From positions 1-10,821 of the forward strand of contig JAMPGN010000152.1 in the NCBI GenBank assembly GCA_023663915.1: a DNA stretch of 10,821 nucleotides, in the 5' to 3' direction. Under the pieces are notes generated by a model. It ran no database searches. It was not told the DNA's origin and saw nothing but the letters and a program-made list of their open reading frames with translations. How positions within the stretch are numbered: the stretch's first letter is position 1; every line of letters begins with the position of its first letter. The DNA is from Eubacterium sp. Its GTDB lineage: Bacteria; Bacillota_A; Clostridia; Lachnospirales; Lachnospiraceae. A program made the translations under genes and the position numbers. Of this stretch, positions 7,790-10,821 are shown piece after piece.

Positions 7790-8335
7790 ATGAATAAAGC
7801 ATGGGAACATTTGAAGACAGTCATGCACCATAAATGGCTCGTTATGGAAGGATGTTTCAAGGTGGGGCTGTACAGACAGGGAATCATGCATGACCTGTCC
7901 AAATTCAGCCCGACGGAATTTATCGTGGGTGCGAAATACTGGCAGGGCAACAGAAGCCCTAACAATGCGGAGCGTGAAGCCATAGGATACTCATCGTCAT
8001 GGCTGCATCATAAAGGGCGCAACAAACACCATTATGAATACTGGATCGACTACAGTGCGCAGGATATCAAGGGCGGCATGGCTCCGGCTCCTATGCCGCA
8101 GAAATATGTAATCGAGATGTTTATGGACCGGATTGCGGCAAGCAAGGTATATAATGGACCGAATTACAAAGATCGTGATCCGCTTTTGTACTATCAATCG
8201 TCTGCGACTCCGCCGCCGTTACACCCGAAGACGAAACGGCAGTTAGAGTTTTTGCTGCATATGCTGGCGGATTACGGCGAAGAGAAGACTTTTTGCTATA
8301 TCAAAACGAGAATCCTGCGAAATCATAGAAAGTAA
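7790..8335 (+). CDS. DUF5662 family protein
   Basis: A soluble protein of 181 residues, recognised as the DUF5662 family from MNKAWEHLKTVMHHKWLVMEGC (start), MHDLSKFSPTEF (33-44), SSWLHHKGRNKHHYEYW (69-85) and the ending RQLEFLLHMLADYGEEKTFCYIKTRI. The conserved His/Asp pairs (HH, HD, HH) resemble a metal-binding, HD-like arrangement, but no activity is established to my knowledge. AAAGGAAG (7774-7781) sits eight bases before the ATG. The gene starts 15 bases after the GH13-like gene stops, so the two are probably cotranscribed from the promoter near 5745-5773. Confidence 0.85.
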   Translation: MNKAWEHLKTVMHHKWLVMEGCFKVGLYRQGIMHDLSKFSPTEFIVGAKYWQGNRSPNNAEREAIGYSSSWLHHKGRNKHHYEYWIDYSAQDIKGGMAPAPMPQKYVIEMFMDRIAASKVYNGPNYKDRDPLLYYQSSATPPPLHPKTKRQLEFLLHMLADYGEEKTFCYIKTRILRNHRK

Positions 8336-8341
8336 GTGACC

Positions 8342-8391
8342 CTCTCACTCCTTTTGCATAAGATATGGTATGAGAAATAAGGAGATGAGAG
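8342..8391 (+). promoter_or_regulatory. Hairpin that pairs with the ribosome binding site of the Cys-rich gene
   Basis: CTCTCA-CTCCTT (8342-8353) pairs with AAGGAG-a-TGAGAG (8379-8391): twelve pairs with one bulged A. A four-pair inner stem (CATA 8357-8360 with TATG 8369-8372) closes the loop. The right arm contains the only good Shine-Dalgarno sequence (AAGGAG, 8379-8384) for the gene at 8396. Transcripts reading through from the DUF5662 gene would therefore have this site masked. There is no T-run after the stem, so it is not a simple terminator. Confidence 0.5.
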
Positions 8392-8395
8392 AGCT

Positions 8396-8677
8396 ATGAA
8401 TGGTTGGATTATTCCGTTATTGTTTTTAAGTTGGAATCGAAACGGACGCGGCGGAAATGATAATTCCGGATATGGATGCGGACCGACAGAGCTGCCGAAA
8501 CCGCCGTGCCGTCCGAGAGAGCGAGAATGTGACAGAGATCGTGATTGCGAATGCGGCAGGGATCGTGATAATGACCGCGATGGATGCCCGTGCAATAATA
8601 ATGAGTCACGTTTTGAGCCGCGATTCGATTCCAGACCTTTTAATAATAATTCCGGATGCGGATGTGACGACAACTGA
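8396..8677 (+). CDS. Small Cys-rich, Arg/Asp-repeat protein of unknown function
   Basis: The 93-residue protein starts with a hydrophobic stretch (MNGWIIPLLFLSW) too short for a clear signal peptide. The rest is low complexity: alternating R and D (RDRDCECGRDRDNDRDGCPC, 47-66), poly-Asn patches, and nine cysteines (28, 38, 45, 51, 53, 64, 66, 88, 90), several as CxC. The sequence NNSGCGC near the C-terminus echoes DNSGYGC near residue 22, as a small internal repeat. AAGGAG at 8379-8384 is the ribosome binding site, with 11-base spacing. Composition like this is seen in spore-coat or metal-binding proteins, but I cannot assign a function. Other frames over this stretch are also open because of the repetitive composition, yet only this one has a ribosome binding site. 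Confidence 0.6.
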   Translation: MNGWIIPLLFLSWNRNGRGGNDNSGYGCGPTELPKPPCRPRERECDRDRDCECGRDRDNDRDGCPCNNNESRFEPRFDSRPFNNNSGCGCDDN

Positions 8678-8705
8678 TTGTCACCGATATTTTTGTGAAT
8701 ATTCT

Positions 8706-8738
8706 GCCCTTTCTTTTTGGTTGACGGAAGGAAAGGGC
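8706..8738 (+). repeat. 14-bp stem-loop overlapping the trpS promoter
   Basis: GCCCTTTC (8706-8713) pairs with GAAAGGGC (8731-8738). The stem continues inward with six further pairs, including wobbles, to a five-base loop. The nearest T-run (8751-8756) is 12 bases away, so it is a poor terminator for the Cys-rich gene. The -35 of the trpS promoter lies across its loop and right arm. Confidence 0.5.
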
Positions 8739-8749
8739 AATGCTAAACT
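8721..8749 (+). promoter_or_regulatory. Promoter of trpS
   Basis: TTGACG (8721-8726), a 17-base spacer and TAAACT (8744-8749) with an upstream TGC make a near-consensus -35 and an extended -10. The predicted transcription start is near 8756, giving a leader of about 70 bases that contains a 13-bp hairpin. Confidence 0.6.
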
Positions 8750-8768
8750 GTTTTTTGGTACAACCTTA

Positions 8769-8813
8769 GAGACGTTTCTGCGTAAGACTGCGCATTTCAT
8801 GCGGAGACGTTTC
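8769..8813 (+). promoter_or_regulatory. Leader hairpin immediately upstream of trpS
   Basis: GAGACGTTTCTGC (8769-8781) pairs with GCGGAGACGTTTC (8801-8813) over 13 bp (with a few G-U wobbles) around a 19-base loop. Because GAGACGTTTC is nearly self-complementary, it also appears as a direct repeat at 8769-8778 and 8804-8813. The stem ends five bases before the trpS ribosome binding site (GGAGG, 8819-8823). I see no T-box core, so it is not the usual tRNA-sensing leader. Confidence 0.5.
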
Positions 8814-8827
8814 GGAACGGAGGAGAA

Positions 8828-9832
8828 ATGATAGACGGAAAGAAAGTATTGTTCAGCGGTATGCAGGCGACAGGCAATCTTACGCTTGGCAACTATCTTG
8901 GAGCGCTTAAGAACTGGGTGACGCTGTGCGATGAGTATATGTGTTTTTATTCGGTGGTAGACCTGCATTCCATTACGATCAGACAGAATCCTGCGGAACT
9001 TCGCAGACGCGCCAGGAATTTACTGACACTGTATATTGCGGCAGGAATAGACCCGGAAAAGAACTGTTTATATTATCAGTCCCATGTGTCGGGACATACG
9101 GAATTATCCTGGATTCTTAACTGTTTCACATATATGGGCGAGCTGAACCGTATGACGCAGTTTAAAGACAAAGCATCAAAACACGCAGACAATATCAATG
9201 CCGGTCTGTTTACGTATCCGGTTCTGATGGCGGCGGACATCCTGCTGTACCAGTCGGACGTTGTCCCGGTCGGAAAAGACCAGCTGCAGCATCTTGAGAT
9301 CACGAGGGATATCGCACAGCGTTTCAATGCGATTTACGGCGATGTATTCACGATTCCGGAACCTTACATCGGCAAGGCGGGCGCAAGCATCAAGAGTCTG
9401 CAGGATCCTGCGAAGAAGATGTCAAAGTCGGACGAGAATCCTAACGCAAGTATTTATCTGATGGACGATCAAGATACGATCATCCGCAAGTTCAAACGTG
9501 CGGTGACGGATTCCGAGGCGTGTGTGCGCTACTGCGACGAGCAGCCCGGTATTCATAATTTGATTGATATATACAGTGCATGTACCGGTAAATCCCCGGA
9601 AGATATCGAGAAAGAATTTGACGGCAAAGGTTATGGCGATTTCAAGATGGCAGTCGGTGAGTCGGTGGTCGGTGTGTTAAAGCCGCTGCAGGACCGTTTT
9701 GCAGATCTGTCCAAGAATAAAGATTATATCGACAAGATCATCAAGGACAATGCGGAGACGGCAAATCATTATGCCTTAAAGACACTGCGCAAAGTACAGA
9801 AAAAAGTTGGGTTTCCTGAGAGAGTACATTGA
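8828..9832 (+). CDS. trpS: Tryptophan--tRNA ligase
   Basis: This class Ic aminoacyl-tRNA synthetase (334 residues, normal length for the bacterial enzyme) is a cytoplasmic homodimer that charges tRNA-Trp. Signatures: SGMQATGNLTLGNYLGALKNW (10-30), the TxGN form of the HIGH motif; VVDLHSIT (43-50); MAADILLYQSDVVPVGKDQLQHLE (134-157), which binds tryptophan and ATP; and KKMSKSDENP (196-205), the KMSKS loop. GGAGG (8819-8823) precedes the ATG by four bases. It appears to be a monocistronic unit with its own promoter. It converges with the histidine phosphatase gene. No Trp-dependent control element was recognised. Confidence 0.96.
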   Translation: MIDGKKVLFSGMQATGNLTLGNYLGALKNWVTLCDEYMCFYSVVDLHSITIRQNPAELRRRARNLLTLYIAAGIDPEKNCLYYQSHVSGHTELSWILNCFTYMGELNRMTQFKDKASKHADNINAGLFTYPVLMAADILLYQSDVVPVGKDQLQHLEITRDIAQRFNAIYGDVFTIPEPYIGKAGASIKSLQDPAKKMSKSDENPNASIYLMDDQDTIIRKFKRAVTDSEACVRYCDEQPGIHNLIDIYSACTGKSPEDIEKEFDGKGYGDFKMAVGESVVGVLKPLQDRFADLSKNKDYIDKIIKDNAETANHYALKTLRKVQKKVGFPERVH

Positions 9833-9855
9833 AAAAAACGAGCTTACGCTCGTTT
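9831..9855 (-). terminator. Rho-independent terminator of the histidine phosphatase gene
   Basis: On the minus strand AAACGAGC-GTAA-GCTCGTTT forms an 8-bp stem with a tetraloop, and its T-run extends to seven Ts (plus-strand A-run 9832-9838). On the plus strand the same stem is followed by only TTT-G, so it would be a weaker terminator for trpS. It lies 83 bases past the phosphatase stop. Confidence 0.75.
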
Positions 9856-9888
9856 GCGAGATTTGCTTGCTTACGCGGCGCAAACTCG
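9849..9888. repeat. Second, overlapping inverted repeat between trpS and the phosphatase gene
   Basis: GTTTGCG (9852-9858) pairs with CGCAAAC (9879-9885). An alternative fold pairs CGAG-TTTGC (9857-9865, one bulge) with GCAAACTCG (9880-9888). It shares bases with the adjacent terminator stem, so the two folds compete. It may simply be part of a convergent terminator region or a remnant of an intergenic repeat. Confidence 0.4.
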
Positions 9889-9937
9889 AAATTTACCAAA
9901 GAATTTTCTAAGATATAAAGGGCTGGTACATCATGTA

Positions 9938-10660
9938 TCAGCCTTGAAATACGTCTGTGAAGTATCCGGATGCAGAGACCGGCTCTTTGCCTAGAAGTAA
10001 ATGCGCGGTATCCCCGATAACCTGTGCGCGGAAAGCAGCAATGCTGTTCTGCCGTTCTTCCGTGGTAAGAACTGTCACAGAGGTTGGCGCCAGATAGAGG
10101 CTGTGGAGCAGAAGCGCCGGCGAGATACCCAGAAGGTGGCTTAACATAACACAGGTGATACCTAGATGACAGAAGATCACGAGCGTATCATCCTGTTTTG
10201 TGCTCTGGTTCATGTAGTAATTATGATGTCTCACATATCCGTATCTGCCGAGCAGCCCGTCAAGCCCTTTGCATACTTCTTCGTAAGCGGGCAGAAGGTT
10301 TGGGTTGGACCGGTAAATATCCGTCTTTTTCCAATCCTCTTTATCATACATCTGTGGGATCTCCGTCCAGTATTCCGGCATGAAGTCCCATGGAACGCCG
10401 TGTCGTCCGGTTGTAGGGTCATCAATAAAATAAGAAAATTCTTTCATCCACTCATAAGTATCCGCTTTTCTATTCAGTTTTTCCAGTGTGTATGAGGCGG
10501 TTTTCTGTGCCCTGCCGAGGGGAGAGCAATAAAAATGCATCCGGTCCGTGTTCCATCCTGCGATACGCTCTGATAACAGTTTCGCTTCCCTGACGCCTTT
10601 GTCGGTCAGAGAGTCATTTACATAATCGGGATCTCCGTGTCTGATAAATATGATTCTCAT
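9938..10660 (-). CDS. Histidine phosphatase superfamily (phosphoglycerate-mutase-like) protein
   Basis: A 240-residue soluble protein of the RHG-motif superfamily, whose members transfer or hydrolyse phosphate via a phosphohistidine. Visible: MRIIFIRHGDPDY at the N-terminus with catalytic His8 in RHG (7-9), LTDKGVREAKLLSERI (18-33), CSPLGRAQKTA (45-55) with a conserved Arg at 50, a possible catalytic Glu at 74 (KEFSYF) and the second His in FCHLGI (163-168, His165). The substrate cannot be told from sequence; phosphatase is likelier than glycolytic mutase given the divergent middle. The start at 10660 is chosen because GAGGA lies six bases upstream and the RHG motif then falls at the usual position. 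A frame from 10714 would add 18 unsupported residues. It is transcribed toward trpS. Confidence 0.88.
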   Translation of the reverse strand: MRIIFIRHGDPDYVNDSLTDKGVREAKLLSERIAGWNTDRMHFYCSPLGRAQKTASYTLEKLNRKADTYEWMKEFSYFIDDPTTGRHGVPWDFMPEYWTEIPQMYDKEDWKKTDIYRSNPNLLPAYEEVCKGLDGLLGRYGYVRHHNYYMNQSTKQDDTLVIFCHLGITCVMLSHLLGISPALLLHSLYLAPTSVTVLTTEERQNSIAAFRAQVIGDTAHLLLGKEPVSASGYFTDVFQG

Positions 10661-10753
10661 AATTTCCTCACAGTCTGCCAAATGTCTAAACCAACTTTGG
10701 ATGGTTTTAAGCAAGCCGCTTGACTCGTTGCTCGCGGGAATAAAAAGGTTCGC

Positions 10754-10783
10754 ATTTTAGCAAAATTTAATTAGTGTTTTGAA
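10754..10783 (-). promoter_or_regulatory. Candidate promoter of the histidine phosphatase gene
   Basis: On the minus strand TTCAAA (10778-10783) is followed after 18 bases by TAAAAT (10754-10759), preceded by TGC as an extended -10. The start would be near 10747, giving a leader of about 85 bases that includes a G/C-rich structured stretch (10711-10740). Confidence 0.5.
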
Positions 10784-10789
10784 TCACTC

Positions 10790-10816
10790 TGGTATATAAT
10801 AGCATAGATGCTATTA
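10790..10816 (+). promoter_or_regulatory. Outward-facing promoter with a 20-bp palindromic operator candidate
   Basis: TATAAT (10795-10800), or TATATA with an upstream TGG (10790-10798), gives a good -10 pointing off the right edge; the -35 is poor. It overlaps a perfect palindrome of two 9-base arms and a 2-base centre, TAATAGCAT-AG-ATGCTATTA (10797-10816). That is the typical size and position of a repressor site for a homodimeric regulator (MarR-like, for example). The controlled gene is outside the window. Confidence 0.45.
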
Positions 10817-10821
10817 ATATG

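Noticed and set aside
8678..8827. A T-box riboswitch ahead of trpS
   Set aside because: TTTTTTGGTAC at 8751 faintly recalls a T-box core, but the GGTGGNACCGCG-type consensus, a Stem I and a terminator with T-run are all missing, and the space after the promoter is only about 70 bases.
8457..8831. A 124-codon plus-strand frame running from the Cys-rich gene into the trpS leader
   Set aside because: It crosses the trpS promoter and both stem-loops and lacks a ribosome binding site. Its openness comes from the repetitive composition of the Cys-rich gene.
10819..10821. Terminal ATG as the start of a further gene
   Set aside because: No Shine-Dalgarno sequence precedes it; it lies only a few bases past a predicted transcription start and palindrome.
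1..10821. A new defence, mobile or CRISPR system
   Set aside because: The window shows mainly housekeeping genes. There are no transposase, integrase, nuclease-toxin or Cas-like motifs and no regular spaced repeats. The UvrD-like helicase sits in a gltX operon rather than in a defence context.

Overview
The window looks like a chromosomal housekeeping segment from an anaerobic, low-to-moderate G+C Gram-positive bacterium of the class Clostridia, most likely a Lachnospiraceae member. The reasons are a monomeric [FeFe] hydrogenase of the group B type, a Rex-like (NADH-sensing repressor) half-palindrome pair upstream of it, strong AGGAGG-type ribosome binding sites, and DUF1292 and DUF5662 family genes. 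The taxon is inferred; no rRNA or tRNA gene is present to confirm it.

Layout. (1) Bases 1-219 hold the C-terminal end of an unrecognised gene, followed by about 320 bases of non-coding, highly structured DNA with a terminator-like hairpin, a Rex-like operator and three tandem hairpins. (2) Bases 539-5424 form a tight plus-strand cluster: [FeFe] hydrogenase, glutamyl-tRNA synthetase (gltX), and a UvrD/PcrA-like helicase whose GTG start overlaps the gltX stop. (3) A minus-strand DUF1292 gene converges on the helicase, and the two reading frames overlap by 100 bases. The DUF1292 terminator lies inside the helicase coding sequence. (4) Divergent from DUF1292 is a plus-strand pair: a GlgX/isoamylase-like GH13 protein that appears to have lost most catalytic residues, and a DUF5662 protein. 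(5) Next come a small Cys-rich protein whose ribosome binding site is buried in a hairpin, and trpS with its own promoter and a leader hairpin. (6) A minus-strand histidine phosphatase converges on trpS, with a strong terminator between them. (7) The right edge carries a 20-bp palindrome overlapping a promoter that points out of the window.

How the genes work together. The hydrogenase would dispose of excess reductant, and the Rex-like site suggests NADH/NAD+ control. The two aminoacyl-tRNA synthetases and the helicase are core information-processing genes. No defence system, prophage, insertion sequence or CRISPR array is visible. The observations most worth a second look are the degenerate GH13 protein, the helicase/DUF1292 antisense overlap, the structured hydrogenase leader, and the RBS-masking hairpin before the Cys-rich gene.
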